A program made the position numbers and the translations under genes. 7,926 bases of DNA. Source: Nitrospinae bacterium RIFCSPLOWO2_12_FULL_45_22 (GTDB taxonomy: Bacteria > 2-12-FULL-45-22). Positions 1-5,886 of this stretch are shown here, piece after piece. The notes beneath the pieces were generated by a model. The model saw only the letters and a list, made by a program, of their open reading frames with translations, was not told the DNA's origin and ran no database searches. The first letter of the stretch is position 1, and every line of letters starts with the position of its first letter. Location of the stretch: assembly GCA_001803565.1 (NCBI GenBank), contig MHDQ01000138.1, forward strand, positions 1 to 7,926, written 5' to 3'.

Positions 1-777
1 ATTATTTATCAACTTAAGGATGTATCTTTGCCCTCCGCTATTCAGGGCCTTGCGGATCTGGCCTAAGGAACCACAGAGCCTGATCTTGCCCTGGTCGATG
101 ATAGCCATCCGGTCGCACAACTGCTCTGCCTCTTCCAGGTTATGGGTAGCCAGAAAGACCGTCTTCCCATTTTCCAATACCAGCTTATTCCGTAAGAATT
201 CCCTGAGCTTGTGCGCAGCTATCGGGTCCAGGCTCTTGGTCGGCTCATCCATTAAAAGTGTGCCTGGATTAGTCAGGAGTGCCCGGGCAATAGAGAGCCG
301 TTGCCGCATACCGGTGGAATAGTCCTTGAACATCCGGTCAGCATGATCTTCCAGCTCCACCTGCTGTAATACTTCTTTTACCCTACCCTGGGCTTCTGCC
401 CGGGAGAGGTTATTCAGCGTAGCAAAGAAGATCAGGTTTTGTCGGCCCGTGAGGCGCCAGGAGAAGCTCCTTTCATCACTGACCACATAGCCAATAGCCC
501 GCCTGATCTCCCTGCCATTCTTCACAACATTGTATCCATGGACATAGGCCTGCCCTGCATCAGGCAGGATCAAGGTGCATAGGATCTTTATCAGGGTAGT
601 CTTACCGGCCCCATTGGGTCCTAGCAGACCGAACAATTCCCCCTCCTCTACCTGGATACTTACCCGATCCAGGGCCAGGACTTCCTTCCGCTGGAAGGGA
701 TGGAAGACTAAATCCCCATAGCCTTTGGCCTGCAAAAACCGCTTGGTTAAGTCAATAGTCTCAATAGCAAAACCCAT
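1..777 (-). CDS. ABC-2 type transporter ATP-binding protein, 3' end outside window
   Basis: This is the nucleotide-binding subunit of an ABC transporter, which hydrolyses ATP on the cytoplasmic side of the membrane. The reverse strand is open from the ATG at 775-777 to the window edge, giving 259 codons with no stop. Walker A (GPNGAGKTT) is at residues 53-61, the signature STGMRQ at 154-159, Walker B (LLMDEPT) at 174-180, a D-loop SLD at 182-184 and the switch histidine in ATHN at 212. The Q-loop region reads VVSDERSF, so the usual glutamine is absent; I believe this occurs in one branch of ABC-2 exporters. An AAAGGA ribosome site lies about 9 nt before the ATG. The partner permease would lie to the left, outside the window. 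The gene is on the same strand as the RiPP operon and could be its exporter, but hicAB and a VanZ-like gene intervene, so this link is weak. The substrate is unknown. Confidence 0.95.
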   Translation of the reverse strand, partial: MGFAIETIDLTKRFLQAKGYGDLVFHPFQRKEVLALDRVSIQVEEGELFGLLGPNGAGKTTLIKILCTLILPDAGQAYVHGYNVVKNGREIRRAIGYVVSDERSFSWRLTGRQNLIFFATLNNLSRAEAQGRVKEVLQQVELEDHADRMFKDYSTGMRQRLSIARALLTNPGTLLMDEPTKSLDPIAAHKLREFLRNKLVLENGKTVFLATHNLEEAEQLCDRMAIIDQGKIRLCGSLGQIRKALNSGGQRYILKLINN

Positions 778-836
778 CGAGTATTATCCTTTAAGCAGGA
801 TGAATAACGCAATCTATATTTAATCTCCTCTAGGCC

Positions 837-863
837 CCTTCTTACCGGAGAAGGCTCTTTTTT
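837..863 (+). terminator. Rho-independent terminator-like hairpin
   Basis: CCTTCT (837-842) pairs with AGAAGG (849-854) across a 6-nt loop. CTC and six T follow, at 858-863. It reads as a terminator on the plus strand, but no plus-strand gene lies just upstream: the ABC gene is divergent and starts at 777. It may insulate hicA from upstream read-through or be left over from a lost gene. Confidence 0.5.
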
Positions 864-941
864 GTTGGCTTGGCCCCTCATAGGCTACAAGAGAAAAGCA
901 AGGATTCCTCTTTATAAAGGTTTTCTGAACTGATAGAGATA

Positions 942-970
942 TTGACAAACCGATAAAAAACTAATATAGA
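942..970 (+). promoter_or_regulatory. Sigma-70-type promoter of hicAB
   Basis: A perfect -35 box TTGACA (942-947) is followed by a 17-nt spacer and a -10-like TATAGA (965-970). Transcription would start near 976-978, which is the hicA start codon itself. Confidence 0.65.
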
Positions 971-977
971 ATAAGAA

Positions 978-1226
978 ATGAAAGAAGATAAAATTTATCA
1001 TAAGGCTAAGACTAACCCTTATGGACTTCGATTCAATGAGTTTTGTAATCTTATCGAGGCCTTTGGATTTATCCATCGCCGTCAAAAAGGTAGCCATGTC
1101 ATTTATGGTCGGCCAGACATCCCGGAATTTGTTAATATTCAGAGCGATAGAGGAAAGGCTAAAAGTTATCAAGTTAAGCAATTCTTGCAACTTATTGAAA
1201 AATATGATTTAAGGATGGAGGAATAG
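978..1226 (+). CDS. hicA: HicA family mRNA interferase toxin
   Basis: This is probably the toxin of a HicAB type II TA pair; HicA proteins are small double-stranded-RNA-binding-fold ribonucleases that cleave mRNA. The 82-aa product has the hallmark QKGSHVIY at 36-43, with the expected catalytic histidine at 40 inside GSH. It is preceded by the usual helix (EFCNLIEAFGF, 21-31) and followed by a C-terminal helix ending in EKYDL. It is somewhat longer than the usual 60-70 aa because of a charged N-terminus of about 17 residues. No good ribosome site precedes the ATG, and the promoter places transcription start at or within 2 nt of it, which suggests a leaderless mRNA. No later in-frame ATG would leave the domain whole. 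The next gene starts 2 nt after the stop, the classic toxin-first hicA-hicB order. Confidence 0.88.
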   Translation: MKEDKIYHKAKTNPYGLRFNEFCNLIEAFGFIHRRQKGSHVIYGRPDIPEFVNIQSDRGKAKSYQVKQFLQLIEKYDLRMEE

Positions 1227-1228
1227 GA

Positions 1229-1453
1229 GTGAAAAGAAAATTTAAATATCGTATAGAAGTAAGCTATAGCCAGGAAGATGATTGTTACATAGCTATAGTG
1301 CCTGAGCTGAAGGGATGTAATACATTCGGTGATACACCGGAGGAGGCGGTAAAAGAAGTAGAGACAGCTATTGAGCTGTGGATTGAGCTTGCTAAAGAAA
1401 TGGGACGGGAAATACCAGGGCCAGCCTCCAAACCTTATATCTTCTCGCATTAA
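1229..1453 (+). CDS. hicB: HicB family antitoxin, short form without DNA-binding domain
   Basis: This is the likely antitoxin for the preceding HicA. The 74-aa protein matches the HicB partial RNase-H-like fold: an N-terminal strand (YRIEVSYSQEDDCYIAIVPEL), then GCNTFGDTPEEAVKEVETAIELWI at about 29-52, and a GREIPGP tail. It ends there without the C-terminal HTH or ribbon-helix-helix domain that longer HicB proteins use to repress their operon, so it probably cannot bind DNA alone. The start is GTG at 1229, with the GGAG-like site overlapping the end of hicA (AGGAATAGGAG), which suggests translational coupling. Family assignment is firm; activity is inferred. Confidence 0.88.
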   Translation: MKRKFKYRIEVSYSQEDDCYIAIVPELKGCNTFGDTPEEAVKEVETAIELWIELAKEMGREIPGPASKPYIFSH

Positions 1454-1558
1454 CCTATAATCCTACTATCTTCCAGGAAAATAAAATCTCCAGACGTGCC
1501 ATTCCTTTCTTTATGATGTCACCTGGTAAGCTGCCCACCCGGTCTTTCCTGAAGATTT

Positions 1559-1595
1559 ATTAGTGTTACTAATCGACCTTTTTAGTGTAACTAAT
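1559..1595. repeat. Two tandem palindromes, possible operator pair
   Basis: ATTAGT-GTT-ACTAAT (1559-1573) and TTAGT-GTA-ACTAAT (1582-1595) are near-identical dyads with centres 22 bp apart, about two helical turns. They lie between the converging 3' ends of hicB and the VanZ-like gene and end 1-2 bp from the VanZ-like stop codon. Even spacing and symmetry look like a binding-site pair for a dimeric regulator, but no promoter is obvious nearby. The stems are AT-rich and would make poor terminators. Confidence 0.45.
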
Positions 1596-1596
1596 A

Positions 1597-2007
1597 CTAT
1601 CCCTTCTGAGCTTTCAGCTCAATGATAAAGCCGCTGAAGGCGGCCAGGCAATCTACCAGAATATCTCGTAACTGGAATGAACGGAATGGGACCGTGGACT
1701 GATAGAACTCATCCATCACACCATAGAAGCAGGTAAAGATCAGGGTAGTAATCAGGCCTACCTGCCTCATCTTATTACCCTGCTCTTGATGGATAAATAC
1801 CCCTTTAGCCAGTTGGAAGAGGACAAAATAGAGGAAGAAATGGGCCGGGTATTGGACAGAATCACCGAATACCTGCTTCAGGAAAGAAAATTTCTTTACA
1901 ATAAGAGCAGCCGAGGGTGTAGATAGGTAGAAGATAAATACCATCCACCCCATAGTGGCCAGTAAGGATATCACGGTGCGATAGCGTAGCCATAAAAGCT
2001 TATCCAC
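1597..2007 (-). CDS. VanZ family membrane protein
   Basis: This is a 136-aa VanZ-like protein. The family is named after the teicoplanin-resistance accessory gene vanZ; most members have no known function. It has a hydrophobic N-terminal segment (about 11-30, ending in IFYLST), a second around PAHFFLYFVLFQLA (54-67), a third around LITTLIFTCFYGVMDEFYQ (85-103), the family signature DEFYQ..VPFRSFQLRDILVD (99-119) and a last hydrophobic stretch (120-130). The frame opens at a GTG (2005-2007) and a stop lies four codons upstream; no clear ribosome site is visible, so a start some codons later is possible. It lies 332 bp downstream of the RiPP precursor on the same strand. Whether it belongs to that operon is unknown, because a weak terminator may lie between. 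Confidence 0.85.
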   Translation of the reverse strand: MDKLLWLRYRTVISLLATMGWMVFIFYLSTPSAALIVKKFSFLKQVFGDSVQYPAHFFLYFVLFQLAKGVFIHQEQGNKMRQVGLITTLIFTCFYGVMDEFYQSTVPFRSFQLRDILVDCLAAFSGFIIELKAQKG

Positions 2008-2339
2008 AAATAGACTCTATCGGCGAAGTCCGAAAAGCATTAACCCACATCCAGGGCGACCAATCTCAGGTAGCACCTAAGCAAGGGCATCCTAAGTTCA
2101 CCATTGCTACTGCCCAACGGTAGCAGATACAGGCTCTGGATATCTACTGGAATCTTACATTTTGCCTTCGGCAAATCCTTATCCGCTAAGCATCTTTCAT
2201 TGCTACCGATGGATTCAGGATTAATGTAATTTAGCGGTGTTGACTCCCAGAATCAGGATCTGTTCCTGAAAAAGGGTAGCCTGAATTGAGCAACCGCCCA
2301 CCCAGGACACCCCCCCTTTCAGTATCCCACCCCGGAAGT
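2008..2339. other. Gene-free interval after the RiPP precursor
   Basis: No convincing gene was found on either strand. The stretch holds a weak terminator-like hairpin (2269-2303), a 6-bp stem TTTGCC-TTC-GGCAAA (2161-2175), a CAGGA-TCTGT-TCCTG dyad at about 2254-2268 and scattered GGTAGC/GCTACC words. It could be a decayed gene or an untranslated tail of the RiPP transcript. Confidence 0.4.
2269..2303 (-). terminator. Possible terminator after the RiPP precursor gene
   Basis: On the minus strand GGGTGG (2303-2298) can pair with CTACCC (2279-2274), with one G-U pair, and TTTTT (2273-2269) follows. The loop is long (18 nt), so the structure is weak. Its place 37 nt after the precursor stop fits the end of the operon. 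Confidence 0.3.
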
Positions 2340-2480
2340 TTAGCCACCAGATAACCAGTTATTAACTGCATCGATAATAAAGCTACCTACGTCATCGCCG
2401 CTACATGCACATGTACCGGCTAGTGAAGTAGCTTCCAGCCGCTCAGACTTAATCTCTGGCTTGACATATTTTCGTTTCAT
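2340..2480 (-). CDS. Putative RiPP precursor peptide, 46 aa
   Basis: This is a small gene directly after the radical SAM gene. The ATG (2478-2480) follows a strong AGGAGGTGA ribosome site that contains the stop codon of the radical SAM gene, and only 4 nt separate the two, so translation is very likely coupled. The peptide begins MKRKYVKPEIKSERLEA. Tyr5, Pro8 and Ile10 form Y-x2-P-x-I, the motif used in lasso and related leaders for binding a PqqD-like RRE. A small-residue stretch SLAG (19-22) then leads into GTCACSGDDVG (22-32) and a hydrophobic-to-polar tail ending NNWLSGG. Cys24 and Cys26 are the only cysteines. Acidic leader and Gly/Cys/Ser-rich core are what a modified peptide should look like. 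Product class, cleavage site and activity cannot be read from the sequence. Little else would explain a coding frame with this ribosome site and context. Confidence 0.82.
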   Translation of the reverse strand: MKRKYVKPEIKSERLEATSLAGTCACSGDDVGSFIIDAVNNWLSGG

Positions 2481-2484
2481 ATCT

Positions 2485-3543
2485 TCACCTCCTCTCAGGC
2501 GGGATGGCCCCCTGGCATAGCCAGTGGGCTTGCCGGCAGTATCCTGCCGAACACTGGAAGATATCTCCCTTTTCCAGATAATTTACCCCCAGGCAGGGGG
2601 TACAAAAAGGCAAGATATCACACTGAACACATTGCGAAAGATTCGATAAGCTAGCAGCCCTTATTTGCTTTAATACCTCTGGAGGAGCTGTCTGCCAGAT
2701 ATCCCTAAAGCTATTTTTTCGCAGGCTCCCCAGACCGCTGGGAATCAGCACGCAGGGATATACCAATCCCTGGGGAGAGATACTGCATAAGGATCGGCCG
2801 GCATTGCAAAAATCCTTTTTGCTAAGTTGAGATTCCGACAAACTTTTGCTGCCTGCCTGCCCAAGGCTCAATCTCTTACCAGTTGCCCATTGAGACAGGT
2901 ACCTCTTCCAATCCTCTTCAGAAATCTGGTACTGTAGCGGATTCCGGGAGCCATCTACCTTTGGAATAACCATAGGACCGATGCTAAACCTTGCCCCTAA
3001 TCTCCGGGCTATATCCTTTAGCCCCTCATATTCATGGATATTCTCTCTCATCATGGTGCTCTTAATAACAGTAGGTATCTGCTCCCTTTGCAGGAGACCG
3101 AGGGCATTTATCGTTCTGATGTAAGAACCAGATACCCCGGTAATCGCATCATGAACTTGGGGGCTGGCCCCATAGAGGCTAATCTCCACCTGGGTAATCC
3201 CTATCTCTTTCAGGCATTGAACTATGGACGGGGTTATAAAAGTTCCGTTGGTAAGGAGGATAACGACGAAATGCTGCCCGGCAAACCGGATTATCTCTGA
3301 TAAATCCTCCCGGAGGAATATCTCTCCCCCGGACAAGGCCAGACTGACCGTTCCCATCTCCTGGAGTTGTTTCAGGATATCGATAATTTCCGGATAGGTG
3401 AGCTCATCCCCCTCTTCCTTATCTACGACATAGCAATGGCAGCAATCCAGATTACAGCGGTGAGTCAACTCGAAATGGACCCCCCAGGGTAAACAGAACT
3501 CCCTATATTTATTCTGTATAGCAGTAATCAAGCTAGCCGGCAT
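2485..3543 (-). CDS. Radical SAM/SPASM peptide-modifying enzyme
   Basis: This 352-aa protein is probably the maturase that modifies the downstream precursor peptide. The radical SAM cluster motif CNLDCCHC places the [4Fe-4S] ligands at Cys30, Cys34 and Cys37, preceded by the typical FELTHRC. The SAM-binding GGE is at 72-74 and the strand LLTNGT at 96-101. The C-terminal third is a SPASM-type auxiliary cluster domain: GLVYPC (Gly259, Cys264), then C305-x2-C308-x5-C314-x2-C317, with further cysteines at 331, 336 and 343 and earlier ones at 246 and 253. SPASM enzymes include PqqE and sactipeptide or thioether maturases, so C-C or Cys-thioether cross-links are plausible. The ribosome site before the ATG at 3541-3543 is weak (GTGAGATA). 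The gene lies 156 bp after the HprK-like gene, and a repeat element occupies most of that gap. Confidence 0.93.
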   Translation of the reverse strand: MPASLITAIQNKYREFCLPWGVHFELTHRCNLDCCHCYVVDKEEGDELTYPEIIDILKQLQEMGTVSLALSGGEIFLREDLSEIIRFAGQHFVVILLTNGTFITPSIVQCLKEIGITQVEISLYGASPQVHDAITGVSGSYIRTINALGLLQREQIPTVIKSTMMRENIHEYEGLKDIARRLGARFSIGPMVIPKVDGSRNPLQYQISEEDWKRYLSQWATGKRLSLGQAGSKSLSESQLSKKDFCNAGRSLCSISPQGLVYPCVLIPSGLGSLRKNSFRDIWQTAPPEVLKQIRAASLSNLSQCVQCDILPFCTPCLGVNYLEKGDIFQCSAGYCRQAHWLCQGAIPPERR

Positions 3544-3585
3544 ATTTTTATCTCACAAGTGGGGCTATTTTCTGTCAGAAAAGAC

Positions 3586-3661
3586 CGTAACTCAACCCTT
3601 CAGGGTTGATCAGTCAGAGTCTGCCCTGGGCTTGTCGAAGGGGCTAAAGCCCTGAGTTACG
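3586..3661. repeat. Small palindromic repeat element, copy A
   Basis: This 76-bp element is bounded by the inverted repeat CGTAACTCA (3586-3594) / TGAGTTACG (3653-3661). Inside it are the hairpins CAACCCT-TC-AGGGTTG (3593-3608) and GGGCT-AA-AGCCC (about 3642-3653). It lies between the HprK-like and radical SAM genes. A related copy is at 4872-4922. It looks like a non-autonomous REP/MITE-like repeat. Confidence 0.7.
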
Positions 3662-3699
3662 CCTACTTCATGACAAAGAATACCCCCACCCTATTTTTC

Positions 3700-4530
3700 C
3701 TACAAGCTTTCGATGAGGTGCCAGAAGCTATTGTCCTGCGTAAAATGCAGCTCATAGCAAGGTATTTTATTGACCAGCCCGGAGACGAGCCTTAATACCT
3801 CTGAGATAGCTTCTATTCGATTATCAGAGAAATTAGCGGGATAAAAGAGAAGGGGAAAGAGTTTTATACCTGCATCTATACCCTTAATCCTCTGGACATA
3901 AGAGATATTATCCTTTCTAAGGATAAATATCCCCCTCAGCTTCTTAGTCAAATCAGTAGAGGCATAAAAATCGCCCTTTACAGGTGTCCCTTTCAGCCAG
4001 TATTCCCCGTTGATGTTACTAATAAGGACCAGTTCGTCGTTAATCGCAATACCTTCTGGATGAGACAATCTGGATATTGTTGTCTTGCCACTGCCCGATG
4101 GGCCGGCAAAGACATAACCTTTATCATCTCTGATAATACCGGCTGCATGTAAAAAAACACTATCCTCCTGCCCCTTTTTTAAGATATAAAAGGCGCTTAT
4201 CAGCAGAGACAAAAGGTAAGCAGGGTGGAGGGGGTTAGCTGCCTCTTCAAATAACACCTTGATTTTCGTTCCCCCACGGCGGAAATATCCCCTAACCCCT
4301 CTATCCCCATAGCCGATTTCTTGCCACTCGGGGTCGCTCAGGATTTCTGCACTCTTGACACGTCCGGCTGGCAAAAATCCTATCTCAAGGCTGATCTGGG
4401 GCTTATGATTATGATCAGGTAAGATAAAAGAGTTTCGTAGACTCTTGATAAAGGGTTCATTAATGGATATTATCGAAAAAGACACCCCACCAAGCTCCAG
4501 GTCAATCCGATTATTCTCTTCCCCAGGCAT
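3700..4530 (-). CDS. HPr kinase-like protein of a RiPP cluster
   Basis: This 276-aa protein resembles the HprK-like proteins found in RiPP and lasso-peptide clusters rather than true HPr kinase: it lacks the HprK N-terminal regulatory domain. The lead-in strand FLHAAGI (126-132) is followed by the P-loop GPSGSGKTT (143-151), an NDE acidic motif (164-166) and a C-terminal PCYELHFTQDNSFWHLI typical of this group. Known relatives in lasso clusters phosphorylate a serine at the C-terminus of the precursor; here the precursor has Ser44 near its C-terminus, so a similar step is possible but not shown. A good ribosome site (CAGGAGATAATAT-ATG) supports the start. It is separated from the PqqD-like gene by 388 bp of repeats and may need its own promoter. 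Confidence 0.85.
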   Translation of the reverse strand: MPGEENNRIDLELGGVSFSIISINEPFIKSLRNSFILPDHNHKPQISLEIGFLPAGRVKSAEILSDPEWQEIGYGDRGVRGYFRRGGTKIKVLFEEAANPLHPAYLLSLLISAFYILKKGQEDSVFLHAAGIIRDDKGYVFAGPSGSGKTTISRLSHPEGIAINDELVLISNINGEYWLKGTPVKGDFYASTDLTKKLRGIFILRKDNISYVQRIKGIDAGIKLFPLLFYPANFSDNRIEAISEVLRLVSGLVNKIPCYELHFTQDNSFWHLIESL

Positions 4531-4918
4531 ATATTATCTCCTGGTAACAGTTAACAGGGTTCAGGAAAAGACTTTAAATTAGTAACAGGTATAGGCAGAG
4601 GCATAGGTAGAGAATTTCCTGTACCTCTACCTCTTCTTATTTGGAGATTGCGCTAAGGGTTAAATGCCCGTGAAGGTCTTTGAAGAAAAGCCTTTCTGGC
4701 CTGTCTGCCAAGGCACAGGCAGGAATGTCATTCCGAGCGAAGCGAGGAATCTTGTATTTTAACGGTATAGAAGATTTCTCCCTTTGGTCGAAATGACAAC
4801 TTTATTTGGTCGTTTACTATAAGTTATATGCCTTTATACATCCAGATTAAGTTACCTGCTTTTTATACATCCGTAACTCAGGGCTTTAGCCCTGACAGGT
4901 CAACCCTAAAAGGTCGAG
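4531..4918. other. Repeat-filled gap inside the RiPP operon
   Basis: No gene is visible on either strand. From left to right it holds an imperfect inverted repeat rich in AGGTAG/CTACCT (about 4596-4640), a CTGCC-AA-GGCAG-like hairpin (about 4700-4720), a REP-like palindrome (4726-4798), two direct TTTATACATCC words (about 4833 and 4861) and copy B of the GTAACTCA repeat (4872-4922). It looks like a landing site for small mobile repeats. Confidence 0.6.
4726..4798. repeat. REP-like palindromic element
   Basis: Left arm TGTCATTCCGAGCGAAGCGA... (4726-4753) and right arm (4771-4798) ending GGTCGAAATGACA form a 73-bp imperfect inverted repeat bounded by TGTCATT/AATGACA. The same two arm types recur at 7366-7393 and 7653-7680. 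To my knowledge similar GTCATTCCGAGCGAAGCGAG repeats are widespread in bacterial genomes. Confidence 0.75.
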
Positions 4919-4922
4919 TCAC
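4872..4922. repeat. Small palindromic repeat element, copy B
   Basis: CGTAACTCA with GGGCT-TT-AGCCC (4872-4892) at one end and the imperfect partner CGAGTCAC (4915-4922) at the other make a shorter relative of the 3586-3661 element, in the opposite orientation. Its outer end overlaps the last codon and stop of the PqqD-like gene, so the repeat supplies that stop codon. Confidence 0.6.
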
Positions 4923-5194
4923 TCCCTTTTTACGTTCTCCTTAAACTCAACCACCCCTTTTTCAGAAAGGATACGGATAAATTCAGCGGTATCCTGCCGG
5001 GCTGTGCTCTCTTCTACCTCAAATTCCTGGCATATCTTCAAGATAATCTCTTCTACCGTCATAGCGCCATCCGCGCAGTTCCAGATTTCAGTCCCTACTT
5101 CATTTAAGACATGGAACCATTCCCCATCTTCGCCTATGATAATGGTTTCACCGTCTACTACTCTCCAGATACATTTCGATCGTTTTATATACAT
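4919..5194 (-). CDS. PqqD family RiPP recognition element protein
   Basis: This 91-aa stand-alone PqqD-like protein should bind the leader of the precursor and present it to the radical SAM enzyme. The family pattern is clear: N-terminal strands (CIWRVVDGETIIIG, 8-21; EWFHVLNEVGTEIW, 25-38), then ADGAMTVEEIILKICQEFEVE (41-61) and a last helix-strand ending EFIRILSEKGVVE. A GGGAGG ribosome site lies about 10 nt before the ATG. It follows the S26-like protease gene by 24 nt and surely shares its transcript. The C-terminal KENVKRE tail ends in a stop inside a palindromic repeat, so the original C-terminus may have been changed by that insertion; the domain itself is whole. Confidence 0.9.
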   Translation of the reverse strand: MYIKRSKCIWRVVDGETIIIGEDGEWFHVLNEVGTEIWNCADGAMTVEEIILKICQEFEVEESTARQDTAEFIRILSEKGVVEFKENVKRE

Positions 5195-5218
5195 AAAATC
5201 TTCTTCCTCCCTTTTACT

Positions 5219-5827
5219 CTAATGTCCTGGCCAGGCAGCCCTTACTAATATAGCTACCATGATCCTATGCGCCGATAAGACAGGTTTCTTTGCGGCCCGA
5301 TATAGCCATTTAAAAAATACTAATTCATACTGCCCATTAAGCCTTTGCTGGAAGTATCCCAGCCTTCTTCCAAGCAGATAGGCGCCATAAAAATAGACAG
5401 CAAATAGACGATTAATCAGTCCCCCCCAACCCCTATCTATCCTTAGAAGGTTATATTCCCCTCTTTTAATAGCCACCACCTTGCCCAGTACACTACTGGC
5501 CGGGATCTGCACCGCTATACTTCCTCGATCGCCTTTCTGCCAGAAAAAGAGCCCCTCATCGTCCCTATATTTGCCGATCACCCGATGGGTAATGAAGGTG
5601 CCGTCTTCTGAGAAGACAATAATATCACCGAATCTTATCTCTCCTGCAGGAACCCGTTGGGCCAGCACCCGATCGTTTACCTCAATCAGGGGCATCATGC
5701 TGCCCGAGGTGATACGGAACCAGGCCTTCCCATTTCGGGCAAAATACTCTGCCCAGAGTTCCTTAATCATCTCTTTAGGCAGAGAAAACCCGTTCTTTTT
5801 CTCACCAATGTTCAGCATAAACTCCAT
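5219..5827 (-). CDS. S26 signal peptidase-like protease of the RiPP operon
   Basis: This is a serine protease of the signal peptidase I (S24/S26) group. The nucleophile is Ser45 in SGSMMP (43-48, counting from the TTG at 5831-5833), followed by DRVLAQRVPAGEIRFGDIIVF, then THRVIGKY with His83, and FFWQKGD (96-102). The Ser/His arrangement resembles the archaeal/SipW type, which uses histidine in place of lysine. The usual N-terminal membrane anchor is missing; instead there is a hydrophobic segment near LINRLFAVYFYGAYLL in a C-terminal extension of about 75 residues. I chose the ATG at 5825-5827; the ATG at 5816-5818 is equally possible. It is the first gene of the operon and may process the modified peptide. 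PqqD-like, HprK-like and S26-like genes often occur together, which supports a shared pathway. Confidence 0.8.
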   Translation of the reverse strand: MEFMLNIGEKKNGFSLPKEMIKELWAEYFARNGKAWFRITSGSMMPLIEVNDRVLAQRVPAGEIRFGDIIVFSEDGTFITHRVIGKYRDDEGLFFWQKGDRGSIAVQIPASSVLGKVVAIKRGEYNLLRIDRGWGGLINRLFAVYFYGAYLLGRRLGYFQQRLNGQYELVFFKWLYRAAKKPVLSAHRIMVAILVRAAWPGH

Positions 5828-5857
5828 CCGCAAATTAACAATTGACCCTTTTTCCCT

Positions 5858-5886
5858 TTGACAGGCACAACTATATTATATATTCT
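5858..5886 (+). promoter_or_regulatory. Promoter of antitoxin copy 1
   Basis: TTGACA (5858-5863), a 17-nt spacer and TATTCT (5881-5886). The -10 box lies in the middle of the operator dyad, as expected for an autorepressed TA operon. Confidence 0.55.

Noticed and set aside
20-322. 100-codon open frame on the plus strand
   Set aside because: Antisense shadow of the ABC ATPase, whose motifs are all on the minus strand.
912-1450. Two minus-strand frames opposite hicAB
   Set aside because: They are shadows of hicA and hicB, hydrophobic and low in complexity, with no family features.
2161-2175. TTTGCCTTCGGCAAA hairpin as a terminator of the RiPP operon
   Set aside because: It has a perfect stem but no T-tract follows on either strand.
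3034-3300. 88-codon plus-strand frame inside the radical SAM gene
   Set aside because: Shadow of a gene with clear catalytic cysteines on the minus strand.
2340-3543. A lasso peptide cluster
   Set aside because: Leader motif and Gly/Asp spacing fit, but no asparagine-synthetase-like cyclase or transglutaminase-like protease is in the window; a radical SAM enzyme is present instead.
5481-5861. 126-codon plus-strand frame opposite the S26-like gene
   Set aside because: The protease motifs on the other strand explain this sequence, and no ribosome site or family match is seen.
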